Below, in pieces: positions 40,741 to 50,026 of a stretch of DNA of 64,000 bases (the stretch's first letter is position 1; every line of letters begins with the position of its first letter). The notes beneath the pieces are model-generated. The model was not told where the DNA came from and ran no database searches. It worked only from the letters and a program-made list of their open reading frames with translations. Both the position numbers and the translations under genes were made by a program. The DNA is taken from positions 1 through 64,000 of the forward strand of contig CANBNG010000022.1 of assembly GCA_947370975.1 (NCBI GenBank), read 5' to 3'. Source of the DNA: Beijerinckiaceae bacterium (GTDB lineage Bacteria > Pseudomonadota > Alphaproteobacteria > Rhizobiales > Beijerinckiaceae).

Positions 40741-41391
40741 TCAGGCAGACCGGCGCATTGTTGCCGCATAGACCGCTGCGGCCGAGCGGTTCGGCAATTG
40801 CAGGGCTTTCAGAAGTGCGGCGACGTGAATCTTGACCGTGCCCTCGCCAAGGCCAAAGCGCCGGGCGATTTCCTTGTTGGACAGGCCAGAGGCCAGCGCG
40901 TCCAGTACTTCGCGCTGGCGCGCAGTGAGCCGGGCCGCGCCATGTGGCGGGTTGGCATCGTGGTCCACGCCATTGGAGGGGGGAATCGCGAGGCGGGAGG
41001 GCACATAAATATCGCCGGAGAGGACGATGTTAAGCGCCCGGGCGAGTTCGGCGGGGCCCGCGATTTTAGGAATATATCCATGCACGCCCATGCTCAACGC
41101 GCGCAGGATGTCGGTCCTTTCGACCGAGCCGGACACGACAACCACTTTGGCGTCGGCAGCATATTTGCGGACGGCCGAGAGGCCCCAATCCTGTCTCATC
41201 CCCGTCATCGACTGATCGAATAAGGCAAGCGCCACGTTTGGCTGCGCACGAAGAATAAGTGTCGCCTCATCAACGGAAGCTGCTTCATAGATCGTGTTAA
41301 AGCCAAGTTCACGCTTCAGGATTGCGCTGAGCGCGAGCCGGAAAAAGCCGTCAGCATCGGCAATCAGCGCGCTGGGAACACCTGTTTCCAT
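40741..41391 (-). CDS. NarL/LuxR-type response regulator
   Basis: A 216-residue regulator. Receiver (about 6-125): SALIADADGFFR, phospho-acceptor Asp in ALFDQSMTGM, Lys in YIPKIAGPAE. Helix-turn-helix: LTARQREVLDALASGLSNKE, IARRFGLGEGTVKIHVAAL. ATG 41391 begins at the receiver. It is divergent from the cellulose cluster across an AT-rich gap and may control it; that link is positional only. Confidence 0.87.
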   Translation of the reverse strand: METGVPSALIADADGFFRLALSAILKRELGFNTIYEAASVDEATLILRAQPNVALALFDQSMTGMRQDWGLSAVRKYAADAKVVVVSGSVERTDILRALSMGVHGYIPKIAGPAELARALNIVLSGDIYVPSRLAIPPSNGVDHDANPPHGAARLTARQREVLDALASGLSNKEIARRFGLGEGTVKIHVAALLKALQLPNRSAAAVYAATMRRSA

Positions 41392-41743
41392 AAAAGTCTG
41401 GCTCTGTCCTGTCGCAATGAATCGATAATTGATACATAAGTATCTAAACATATTTAATAGTCAAACAGACTTATAACTAATTTTTTGGCGCTATGACGCT
41501 TGGGCGATCATTTTTCTTGTCTTACTTTTGAACAGCAGAAGCTTAGCCATTTATATAATCTGAATTTCACTTGCAAAGCTTGGCAGCAGGACGTGCAGAG
41601 GTCTATGCATTTCGATATAGGCACTCAGAAGTTACTATCGAAGACTTTGATTTAATTAATTATTTACCACAATTAATCCAACTTGCTGGCAACTCACGGG
41701 GTCATGTGGCCCGACGCTGAGGCACTCATGATGAGGACCCGGC
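41392..41743. other. AT-rich intergenic region between regulator and bcsS
   Basis: About 350 bases, visibly richer in A and T than the surrounding genes, with stretches such as TTAATTAATTATTTACC around 41650. No gene is seen. It probably holds the divergent promoters for the LuxR-type regulator and the cellulose operon. Confidence 0.5.
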
Positions 41744-42502
41744 ATGTTGCGATCTGGATGCGTAAGAATAGCCCGACTGGTTCTTGCGCTCGCGCCGAGC
41801 TTGACGATCAGCCCCGCTGAGGCTGCCGATTGGTATACAGGCGCGCCTGTGCCCAAAGCTGCCGATGAGTGGATTGTAAGCCTGGATGCTTCGACAACGG
41901 CGTCTTCGACCAAATCCTATTTTGCCTATGCGGGCGCGACAGCGGCGGTAACGGGCAATCTGCTGACAAGCGGCCCGCGTTTCCGTGCAGAAGGCGTTGT
42001 CGGCACTTACCAATACCGTTCGGTCATCGACACCAGCATCAAGGGCACACAAGTGCAATTTGCCGCGCTGGCCGGCTATGAGCTCGTCTGGCTTGATGCA
42101 AAGCTCGCTGGCTATCTGGGCGTCTCCGCGCTCAACATATCCCTCTCAAGCCCCGATCCCGCCCATCCTGCCACTGGCACGAATGTCGGCGTCAAGGCGG
42201 CGCTGGATTTTTACGCGCGCACCTCGGAGCGCACCATGGCATCGGCCTATGGCTCCATATCCTCCAACGATCGTGGCTATTTCACCCGGCTGCGGGCCGG
42301 CTATCAGGTCGCCGGCGGTCTCTTTCTGGGGCCGGAAGCGGCGCTCATGGGAAATGACTCCTACGCCCTCTGGCGCGTCGGCGGGCATGTCACGGGCATG
42401 AGGATGGGGCCGGTGCAGGGCTCCCTGGCGCTGGGCTACCAGCAAGACCGCGACCAGAAGACCGGCGTCTACGGCGCTGCCGATTTGAGGGTTCAGTTTT
42501 GA
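41744..42502 (+). CDS. bcsS: Cellulose biosynthesis protein BcsS
   Basis: A 252-residue exported protein with a signal peptide ending at about SPAEA-ADWYTG. Repeated amphipathic beta strands (VTGNLLTSGPRFRAEGVVGT, AALAGYELVWLDAKLAGYLG, SLALGYQQDRDQKTGVYGAA) and a terminal RVQF indicate an outer-membrane barrel. It matches the BcsS family of alphaproteobacterial cellulose loci, of unknown exact role. The stop overlaps the TTG start of bcsA. Confidence 0.82.
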   Translation: MLRSGCVRIARLVLALAPSLTISPAEAADWYTGAPVPKAADEWIVSLDASTTASSTKSYFAYAGATAAVTGNLLTSGPRFRAEGVVGTYQYRSVIDTSIKGTQVQFAALAGYELVWLDAKLAGYLGVSALNISLSSPDPAHPATGTNVGVKAALDFYARTSERTMASAYGSISSNDRGYFTRLRAGYQVAGGLFLGPEAALMGNDSYALWRVGGHVTGMRMGPVQGSLALGYQQDRDQKTGVYGAADLRVQF

Positions 42503-44832
42503 CCCGCTTCATCGATCATCTGCGCTGGGGCTGTTGGGCGCTCTGCGGGAGCCTGATGCTGCTCCTTGTTGCCCAGCCCGTCAGCGTTCAGGCGCAGGCG
42601 GCGCTTGGTGTGGTGGTTGTCTGCGGGCTTGGCATCCTGTCGTTTCTGCCCCAGCGCGTCTTGCCGCGTTATCTCTTTCTGGCGCTCGGGAGCACGGTGC
42701 TGCTGCGCTATCTCTACTGGCGGCTGACCAGCACCTTGCCGCCGACTGCCGATGTGGTTGGTTTCAGCTTCGGCTGCCTGCTGCTGACTGCGGAGCTCTT
42801 CTGCGCCTTCGTCCTGGCCATCAGCATGCTCATCAATGCCGCCCCCCTGCGCCGCCCGTCCTTGCCGCGCAGCGAGGATGCCGATCTGCCGAGCGTGGAT
42901 ATTTTCATCCCCAGCTACAACGAGGACCAGACCATCCTCGCGATGACGATTGCCGCCGCCAAGGGCATGGATTACCCGGCCGAGAAATTGACCGTCTGGC
43001 TGCTCGACGATGGCGGCACCGACCAGAAATGCGCCGATCGCGATCCGCTCAAGGCGGAGGCCGCGCGCGACCGGCGCGCGCTGTTGCAGGATCTGTGTCG
43101 CAAGCTCGGCGCGGTCTATCTCACCCGCGCGCGCAATGAACACGCCAAGGCCGGCAACCTGAACAACGGGCTCGCACATTCGCGCGGCGAGATCGCTGTG
43201 GTTTTCGATGCCGATCATGCGCCCTTTGCAGGTTTCCTGCGCGAAACCGTCGGCTATTTCAGGCTCGACCCGAAATTATTCCTCGTGCAGACGCCCCATG
43301 TGTTTCTCAATCCCGATCCGATTGAGCGCAACCTGCAAACTTTTGAACATATGCCATCGGAAAACGAGATGTTTTACGGCATCACGCAAAGGGGCCTCGA
43401 CAAGTGGAATGGCTCGTTTTTCTGCGGATCGGCAGCGCTGCTGCGGCGCGCCGCGCTCATGACCACGGGCGGATTTTCCGGCATTACCATCACGGAGGAT
43501 TGCGAGACCGCACTTGGATTGCACGCGCAGGGCTGGACGAGCATTTATGTCGACAAGCCGCTCATCGCAGGTCTGCAGCCCGAAACCTTCTCAAGCTTCA
43601 TCGGACAGAGATCGCGCTGGTGCCAGGGCATGTTCCAGATTTTCCTCTTGAAGAATCCGGCTCTGCACAAGGGCCTCAAGCCCATTCAGCGCATCGCCTA
43701 TGCATCCAGCATGGTGTTCTGGTTCTTCCCCATCCCACGCCTGATTTTCATGATTGCGCCGCTTTTGTATATTTTTCTCGACGTCAAGATTTTCGTCTCC
43801 AGCCTCGATGAGACGCTTGCCTACACGCTCTCCTACATGAGCGTGAACATGCTGATGCAAAGCTATCTCTACGGTCAGGTGCGCTGGCCCTGGATGTCGG
43901 AGCTCTACGAATATGTGCAGGGCGTATTTCTCATCAAGGCGATTGTTTCGGTGGTGGTCTCGCCCCACAAGCCGACCTTCAATGTGACATCGAAGGGAAT
44001 ATCCCTTGATAACGACCACCTTTCAGAACTCGCCTGGCCCTTCGTCGCCGTGTTTGTCCTGCTTTGCATTGGCGTCGGTACGGCGGCCTGGCGCTATCTG
44101 TTTGAGCCCGGCGTCACAAGCCTGATGCTCGTTGTCGGCATCTGGACAAGTTTCAATCTCGTCCTGGCCGGTGTCTCGCTGGGTGTTGTTGCAGAGCGCG
44201 CGCAAACAGAGCGGCACCCGCGCCTGCCCATTGCCCGCCAGGGATTTCTTGAAATCGATGGACACAGACTGGCTGTCGCGATCGACCATGTATCAGCCGG
44301 CGGATGCTGTGTCTCATGCACGTCAAACACGGATGCAATCAAAACTACTGCAAGCCAGGGATTTCTCTCTGTCGTGCCCCATGCCGGCGGCGCGCCACTC
44401 GCGTGTATTGCCGTGACCCGCACCGGCGACGGGGGCAGGTTTACGCTCGACTTTGGTGACATTGCCATCGATCAATATCGCGCAGTTGCGGAGCTGATGT
44501 ATGGCGACACGGCTGCAATCCAGCGCTTTCTTGCGCGCCGTCACAAGCCGATCGGTCTTCTGCGTGGCAGTTTGAAATTTATCGTCTGGGGCGTGACAGA
44601 GCCCTTCCGGGCTTTCGTCTCCGCCTTCCATAAAAAGCCTGTCGCCAGCGCTGTTGCGACTGTTGCGCAGGGAGAAAACGGTTTTGTCGAACAGCCCGTG
44701 CCGGTTGCACCCGCGCAGATTGACGAGGCCTCCTGGCTGGCGGCCATCGTCGAACTGTCCAGCTCCACGCGCCAGGGCGGATTCCCGTCTGCTCAGGCCG
44801 AGCGTGTATCTGCCATTGCAGGAGCCGCTTGA
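42499..44832 (+). CDS. bcsA: Cellulose synthase catalytic subunit BcsA
   Basis: A membrane GT2 enzyme of 777 residues that polymerises UDP-glucose into beta-1,4-glucan and pushes it through its own channel. Motifs: FIPSYNEDQTI, LLDDGG, VFDADHAP (DxD), ITEDCETALG (TED) and QRSRWCQGM (QxxRW). Transmembrane groups lie before and after. A PilZ domain (about 570-670) has DHVSAGGC (DxSxxG). The Arg motif reads RAQTERHPRL and has no literal RxxxR. TTG 42499 follows GAGG by eight bases. Translationally coupled to bcsS and bcsB. Confidence 0.96.
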   Translation: MTRFIDHLRWGCWALCGSLMLLLVAQPVSVQAQAALGVVVVCGLGILSFLPQRVLPRYLFLALGSTVLLRYLYWRLTSTLPPTADVVGFSFGCLLLTAELFCAFVLAISMLINAAPLRRPSLPRSEDADLPSVDIFIPSYNEDQTILAMTIAAAKGMDYPAEKLTVWLLDDGGTDQKCADRDPLKAEAARDRRALLQDLCRKLGAVYLTRARNEHAKAGNLNNGLAHSRGEIAVVFDADHAPFAGFLRETVGYFRLDPKLFLVQTPHVFLNPDPIERNLQTFEHMPSENEMFYGITQRGLDKWNGSFFCGSAALLRRAALMTTGGFSGITITEDCETALGLHAQGWTSIYVDKPLIAGLQPETFSSFIGQRSRWCQGMFQIFLLKNPALHKGLKPIQRIAYASSMVFWFFPIPRLIFMIAPLLYIFLDVKIFVSSLDETLAYTLSYMSVNMLMQSYLYGQVRWPWMSELYEYVQGVFLIKAIVSVVVSPHKPTFNVTSKGISLDNDHLSELAWPFVAVFVLLCIGVGTAAWRYLFEPGVTSLMLVVGIWTSFNLVLAGVSLGVVAERAQTERHPRLPIARQGFLEIDGHRLAVAIDHVSAGGCCVSCTSNTDAIKTTASQGFLSVVPHAGGAPLACIAVTRTGDGGRFTLDFGDIAIDQYRAVAELMYGDTAAIQRFLARRHKPIGLLRGSLKFIVWGVTEPFRAFVSAFHKKPVASAVATVAQGENGFVEQPVPVAPAQIDEASWLAAIVELSSSTRQGGFPSAQAERVSAIAGAA

Positions 44833-44834
44833 GC

Positions 44835-47132
44835 ATGAGGAGACTTTCAACACACGTCGCCTCCTGCCTGCTCCTCGGGTTCTGCGCCCTGCCTGCCTGT
44901 GCGCAGAGCCTTGGCGCCCCGGACATGCGCAGCGTTACACCTGCCGTTCAGGGGCGTGCAGAGCAGAAAAATCTGCGCTCACTTCCCGTTGGCCTCAAGG
45001 ATTTCAGGCTCAGTGGCGAGTGGGATGAGCTTGCATGGCCCGTCTATGTGACAGAGGCGCAGGCGCGCGAGACCGCGCGTTTCCAGATCGCCACCCAATC
45101 TTCCATCTCGGTCATGCCCGAAAGTTCGAGCCTGAGCCTGACCATCAATGACACGCTTGTTGGCCGCAGGCAGATCAGCGCCGCAGAGGCGTTTTCCAAA
45201 CAGGACTTTGAGATTCCAAAAGGTCTCCTGAAAACAGGCTTCAACGAGATTCGCATCAAGGCGGAGCAGCGTCACCGCGTCGACTGCGCGTTGGCGGCCA
45301 CTTATGAATTATGGACGGCGCTCAACCCTGCGCAGACCGGCCTTGTGTTTGGTCGCGCGCGGCGGGGCTTTGAACATGCCGCCGATATTGCAGCCATTGC
45401 GCCGCGCGGCGATGGGGCGGGCGTGATCCGCATCATCTTGAATGGCAAATTGACGCAAGAGACGGCGGGCCGTGCGCTCAGGGCCTCGCAGATCGTGGCG
45501 CTGGTCGGCCGTTCGCTGCATCCGATTGTGGAATTTGGCGCGTCAGGCACCGATGATTACGGTCTCGATCTGGCGATAGGGACGGCGGACGAGCTACGCG
45601 CCACGTTCGACCTTGCTCATTTCGGCGCGATCACGGGGCCCCGCAGCGGCTTTTTGCCAGATCGCCCCGATCATCCGCCGGTCTTTGTCATCACAGGCCG
45701 CAATGGGGCTGATCTCGATGCGGCAATCGAGCGGCTGAAGACTGAGGCGCAGGCGGAAAAAATCACTGGTACCGATTCTGGCCGTCGCGCGGTCGCGCTG
45801 CAATGGGGCCGCGAGGCCAGCGGCGAGGCCGAGCAGATCACGCTGGGCCAGACGGGTTTTGCGAGCGCAGACTTTTCGGGCCGCCTGTTCCGGCTTGGCG
45901 TGACCATCGCCATGCCCATGGATTTCATGGTGGCTGATTATGACCGCATGTCGTTGCGGCTTGCGGGCTCTTATCGCGGTGGCCTTGAGCGCGACGCCCG
46001 CATTCTGGTTGCGATCAACGGACGCAATGCAGCGACCCAGATGCTGAACCGCAATGGCGCGGAAAATCTGGAGACCAACCGGATGTTCCTGCCGCTGGGC
46101 TTGATGCGGCCGGGCCTCAACCGGATTGAAATTGCCGCTGAAGTGCCGAGCCAGACAGACGCGGCCTGCCTCTCCGGTGCCGATGCCGATGCAAGCCGTC
46201 TGCGGCTTCTCGATCATAGCGAACTGGGTCTCCCGCGGGTGGCGCGTGTTGCGCGTGCGCCCGATCTCGCGATGACGGCAGCAGGCGCCTTTCCCTTCGT
46301 GCGCGCAGAGGCGCGACCGATCCTGTTCGTCCCAAATCCGGACCGGGCCACCATGTCGGCTGCCGCAACCTTGGCGGCGCGGCTGGCGATGGCCGCGCGT
46401 CGGCCGCTCGACTTCACTTTCACGATGGTTGCGCCGGCGTTGGACGCTGGCGATGTGCTGATGGTGTCGCCCGCACCCGGCCTCGATCCGAAATTGATGC
46501 GGGCAGCGGGGCTCGATCCTGAACGCGTGCGCCGCGCCTGGCAGGCCGAGCGCAGGCGACCGCTCACAAATGCGACCCGGCAATTCGAGCCCGACGGCAA
46601 CATGCGCCATTGCGATCTGCCACCCGAGGAGCCCGCGCAGGCTGCCCATGTGGAGCCCGCGAGCTTCAGGCTTGGCGGGTTGCTGAGCGCCGCCTCGCTG
46701 CCGTTCGGGCGTGGTGCACGGGCGGGTGAGAGCGCGTCGGAAGACGAGGTTCTCTCGCCGGCCTCCGTGCTGATGGCGAGCCAGGGCTTTCCGGGGGAGG
46801 GCGCTGCACATCTCTGGACGGTCTTCACTGCGCCGGATTCCGCCTTGCTGAAGGCTGGTGTGGAGTGTCTGTCTCATCCCCTGCTCTGGAGCGGGCTCAA
46901 CGGCCGCCTGAGCGCTCTGGGCAGCAATGAAGCCCTGATCTCGCTGCATGATGACGATCCCAAACGCTATATCGCGACGGGCCCCGCCAGCATCGGCAAT
47001 GCGCGCCTCGTCACGGCCGCCTGGCTGTCGCTGAACCCGTTTGTCTATGTGCTGGCCTGTCTGGTGCTGGTCCTGTGTCTTGCGGCCTCGACGCTCTGGC
47101 TCGTGCTCAACACCGGCAGGAGGGTTGAATGA
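44835..47132 (+). CDS. bcsB: Cellulose synthase periplasmic subunit BcsB
   Basis: A 765-residue partner of BcsA, anchored by one C-terminal transmembrane helix (NPFVYVLACLVLVLCLAASTLWLVL). Signal peptide MRRLSTHVASCLLLGFCALP to about CAQ. Paired carbohydrate-binding and flavodoxin-like domains (FRLSGEWDELAWPVYVTEAQ and the repeat FRLGVTIAMPMDFMVADYDR). ATG 44835 is preferred over TTG 44829, which would overlap the bcsA stop. Confidence 0.94.
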   Translation: MRRLSTHVASCLLLGFCALPACAQSLGAPDMRSVTPAVQGRAEQKNLRSLPVGLKDFRLSGEWDELAWPVYVTEAQARETARFQIATQSSISVMPESSSLSLTINDTLVGRRQISAAEAFSKQDFEIPKGLLKTGFNEIRIKAEQRHRVDCALAATYELWTALNPAQTGLVFGRARRGFEHAADIAAIAPRGDGAGVIRIILNGKLTQETAGRALRASQIVALVGRSLHPIVEFGASGTDDYGLDLAIGTADELRATFDLAHFGAITGPRSGFLPDRPDHPPVFVITGRNGADLDAAIERLKTEAQAEKITGTDSGRRAVALQWGREASGEAEQITLGQTGFASADFSGRLFRLGVTIAMPMDFMVADYDRMSLRLAGSYRGGLERDARILVAINGRNAATQMLNRNGAENLETNRMFLPLGLMRPGLNRIEIAAEVPSQTDAACLSGADADASRLRLLDHSELGLPRVARVARAPDLAMTAAGAFPFVRAEARPILFVPNPDRATMSAAATLAARLAMAARRPLDFTFTMVAPALDAGDVLMVSPAPGLDPKLMRAAGLDPERVRRAWQAERRRPLTNATRQFEPDGNMRHCDLPPEEPAQAAHVEPASFRLGGLLSAASLPFGRGARAGESASEDEVLSPASVLMASQGFPGEGAAHLWTVFTAPDSALLKAGVECLSHPLLWSGLNGRLSALGSNEALISLHDDDPKRYIATGPASIGNARLVTAAWLSLNPFVYVLACLVLVLCLAASTLWLVLNTGRRVE

Positions 47133-48223
47133 TTGCCGTGTGCCGCATTCTGATTGTCGCACTGCTGATGCTGACGAGTTTTCAGGTCGGGCGCGCGGCG
47201 GAGCCTGTGCGTGGCGATGTTGCGCTCCACGGCATGTTGCCCGAGCGCGAGGCATGGCGCGCCTACAAGGCGCGTTTTGTCACCGAGCAGGGCCGCGTGG
47301 TGGATACGGCCAATGGTCTGGTGAGCCATAGCGAAGGGCAGGGCTATGGCATGTTGCTCGCGGTCGCGGCGGGCGACCTCGCCACCTTCGAACGCATCTG
47401 GGGCTGGACGCGCGCCAATCTGTTCGTGCGCAATGATGAGCTGGCCGCCTGGCGGTGGGAGCCCGACAAACGGCCAGCCATCGCCGACGTCAACAATGCG
47501 TCCGATGGCGACCTGCTGATCGCCTGGGCGCTGGCGGAAGCTGCGGTAGCCTGGTCGGATGCCAGCTACCAGATCGAAGCCCGCCGCATCGCGGTCGATA
47601 TCGGTCGCAAGCTCGTCCTGTTCAAGACGCCACAGGGTGCGCTGCTTTTGCCGGGCATGTCGGGTTTTGCCGCCGAGGATCGGGCCGACGGGCCGACGCT
47701 GAATCTGTCCTATTATGTCTTTCCCGCTTTCGCGCGCCTGCCCCTTGTCGCGCCGGAATTCGATTGGGCGGCGCTCTCGCGCACGGGGCTCAGCCTGCTC
47801 GACAAGGCGCGGTTTGGCCCGGCAAAGCTGCCAAGCGACTGGATCTCGCTCAAATCCGGTGAGCCGCAGCCGGCGGCCGGATTCCCGGCGCAGTTTTCCT
47901 ATAATGCGATCCGCATTCCGCTCTATCTGGCCTGGGCGGGGTTCGATCAGCCGCGCCACCATGCAGGCTTTTTGCAGGCCTGGGGCAAGCGCTCCGCGCG
48001 CGGGTTTCCGCTTGTGGCTCTCGCGCAAGGTCAGGCCACGGGCTGGGTGGATGAGCGCGGCTATGAGGCGCTGCCTGCGCTCAGCGCCTGCGCGACTCAG
48101 GGCACGACGTTTCCCCGCCAGCTGCGCGCGCCTCAGATCGCCGACAATTATTATCCTGCGACCCTGCAACTGCTGGCTTTGATCGCCGCCCGCATGAGGT
48201 ATCCGTCATGCCTGAAAGATTGA
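47129..48223 (+). CDS. bcsZ: Periplasmic endoglucanase BcsZ (GH8)
   Basis: A 364-residue cellulase with a signal peptide (about 1-22). The GH8 catalytic acid Glu is in SHSEGQGYGMLLAV, and the Asp region is DVNNASDGDLLIAWAL. The C-terminal PQIADNYYPATLQLLALIA is typical. It trims glucan during export and is generally needed for normal cellulose production. ATG 47129 follows GGAGG by five bases and overlaps the bcsB end. Confidence 0.95.
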   Translation: MIAVCRILIVALLMLTSFQVGRAAEPVRGDVALHGMLPEREAWRAYKARFVTEQGRVVDTANGLVSHSEGQGYGMLLAVAAGDLATFERIWGWTRANLFVRNDELAAWRWEPDKRPAIADVNNASDGDLLIAWALAEAAVAWSDASYQIEARRIAVDIGRKLVLFKTPQGALLLPGMSGFAAEDRADGPTLNLSYYVFPAFARLPLVAPEFDWAALSRTGLSLLDKARFGPAKLPSDWISLKSGEPQPAAGFPAQFSYNAIRIPLYLAWAGFDQPRHHAGFLQAWGKRSARGFPLVALAQGQATGWVDERGYEALPALSACATQGTTFPRQLRAPQIADNYYPATLQLLALIAARMRYPSCLKD

Positions 48224-50016
48224 TCCTCACGCGGATCGGCCTTCTGGCGGCCGCGCTCCTCATGCTCGGTTGCGCTGCGGGCGTTGCGCAGACACTCCGC
48301 GTGGACGAGACGGCGCTGCGCTATTATGCGGCGCAGGGCCAGGTGAAGCGCGTCGAGGCCGAGGCCCGGCGGCTGGCAAGGCTCAACCCCGATTGGTCGA
48401 TGCCGGAGGATCTCTGGACCGCGCGACTTCCGATGGGCGACGAGGGACCGTTCTGGGCCTTGTTTTCAGCCGGCGATATCGAGGGCCTCAAGCGCGCCAT
48501 TGCGCAACGCCAGAGCGCGGAGCCGGGCTGGCTGCCCTCGGACGATCTGCTGCGCAAGATCAAGCGCCGGGAGTTGCGCAACGAGATCCTGAGCAAGGCG
48601 GCATCCTCGAAATGGTCCCTCATTGCCGATCTTGCCGCAGAGTTTGGCAAGAATGGCCCGGTCGAGGATGTCGAACTGGCCTGGGTCGTTGCCGAAGCCT
48701 TTGCGCGCACCGATCGCAAGCCGGAGGCGAAGGCCATTTTTGCCGCCATCCTCACACGCCGCACAGATATCAGCGAGCGCCACGCCACAATCCAGAAAGC
48801 CATTGCCTTGCTGCCGATGGCAGATGTCGAAGCGCTTTTTGAACTGGCCCGCAATGGCAATACCGATATGAGCGCCTTGGGCATCGACATGACGCGCGCG
48901 CGCATGGCGGCCGTTTTGCGCGAGGAACGGCAGGCTCCCATCGATACCGCTGAACTCGCGGCCTTCGAGGCCTTTGCCACAGCCGCGCAGGAGGCCGCGC
49001 CAGCCGGGCTCGTTGCCTGGCTCGCGCTCAAGCAGGACAGGCTGGAGGTCGCGCTGAACTGGTTCAAGATCGCCATTACCCGCGACCGCGACCCGATGAT
49101 CGCCCATGGCCTGGCGCTGACATTGCTGCGGCTTGGCCAGACGCGCGAGGCTCAGGAAATTGCCTTTGCCTGGCGCGAGCCGCTGGCAGCCAATGCGATC
49201 TTGTTTATCGACACCTTTGCAGCCGAGCTGACAAAGCCCTCGCCTGCGCCCGTCGAGCCCGACAGGCTGCTGCGCTATGCGAAGGTGACGCTCGAGTCCC
49301 GCTCCGCCGAGGGCGCGCAGGCGCTGGGTTGGTATGCTTATAATTCCTGCGAGTTTGCAACGGCGGTGGACTGGTTTCGCCGCGCCACCGCCTGGCAGCC
49401 GAGGGAGGCGAGTGTCCTTGGCCACGCGCTCAGTTTGCAGCGCCTGAAGCGCACGCGCGAATTCGCCGAGCTGGTCAATCGCTATGACGGGCTCTTCCCC
49501 ACCGTGGTCGGACTGGCGTTCAGGGATGGACGCGAGGAGGTCCGCACGGAGAGCCGCAATCCGTGCGATCGGCCAGCAACCGCGCGTGAGGATGGCACTG
49601 CCGGTGCCTATTCCCAGGCGCGCGTGCCCCAGCCCGATCTTGCCTATGGACAGAAAGGCGCGCCCGGCGCGCTTGTCAGGACCGCCGAATTTCCACTCGC
49701 CGTGGCTATGGAAAATCCCCTTCGCTTTCCCGATCCCGCCGCCCGAAAAACGGGCGCCGAGGTTGCCCGTCCCCGCGAGCCCGAGCAGCGGCAACTCGTC
49801 GCCCGCCGGGTCTCGGGCGTCACCGCCATGCCCTATGAGCGGTTTGGCTTTGCCTTGCTGCCGGGCTGGAACGGCGCGAGCGAGCCCAGTGACTCCTCCA
49901 TGATCGACCGCGCGCCCGCGCAAGGCACAATCGCAGCGCAAGCGGATGCCGCGCCGCCGGTTGGCGTCGTGGCGTCAAGCGCCAGCCAATCTGTCGCCAT
50001 GCGCCTACGACGCTAA
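48208..50016 (+). CDS. Cellulose-operon TPR-repeat protein
   Basis: A 602-residue exported protein with a signal peptide or lipoprotein signal (LLAAALLMLGCAAG; Cys in a lipobox-like place). Helical repeats follow for about 400 residues (TALRYYAAQGQVKRVEAEAR, ALNWFKIAITRDRDPMIAHG, WYAYNSCEFATAVDWFRRAT), then a disordered Pro/Arg-rich tail. It occupies the BcsC place but has no outer-membrane barrel, so it may be the scaffold half only, with BcsS as a possible barrel. It overlaps bcsZ by 16 bases. Confidence 0.75.
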   Translation: MPERLILTRIGLLAAALLMLGCAAGVAQTLRVDETALRYYAAQGQVKRVEAEARRLARLNPDWSMPEDLWTARLPMGDEGPFWALFSAGDIEGLKRAIAQRQSAEPGWLPSDDLLRKIKRRELRNEILSKAASSKWSLIADLAAEFGKNGPVEDVELAWVVAEAFARTDRKPEAKAIFAAILTRRTDISERHATIQKAIALLPMADVEALFELARNGNTDMSALGIDMTRARMAAVLREERQAPIDTAELAAFEAFATAAQEAAPAGLVAWLALKQDRLEVALNWFKIAITRDRDPMIAHGLALTLLRLGQTREAQEIAFAWREPLAANAILFIDTFAAELTKPSPAPVEPDRLLRYAKVTLESRSAEGAQALGWYAYNSCEFATAVDWFRRATAWQPREASVLGHALSLQRLKRTREFAELVNRYDGLFPTVVGLAFRDGREEVRTESRNPCDRPATAREDGTAGAYSQARVPQPDLAYGQKGAPGALVRTAEFPLAVAMENPLRFPDPAARKTGAEVARPREPEQRQLVARRVSGVTAMPYERFGFALLPGWNGASEPSDSSMIDRAPAQGTIAAQADAAPPVGVVASSASQSVAMRLRR

Positions 50017-50026
50017 AGGGGAGCCC

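Noticed and set aside
45594..47255. Long frames antisense to bcsB and to the TPR gene (also 48466-49941)
   Set aside because: Both lie opposite well-supported genes, show no recognisable domain or start signal, and are expected by chance in GC-rich DNA.
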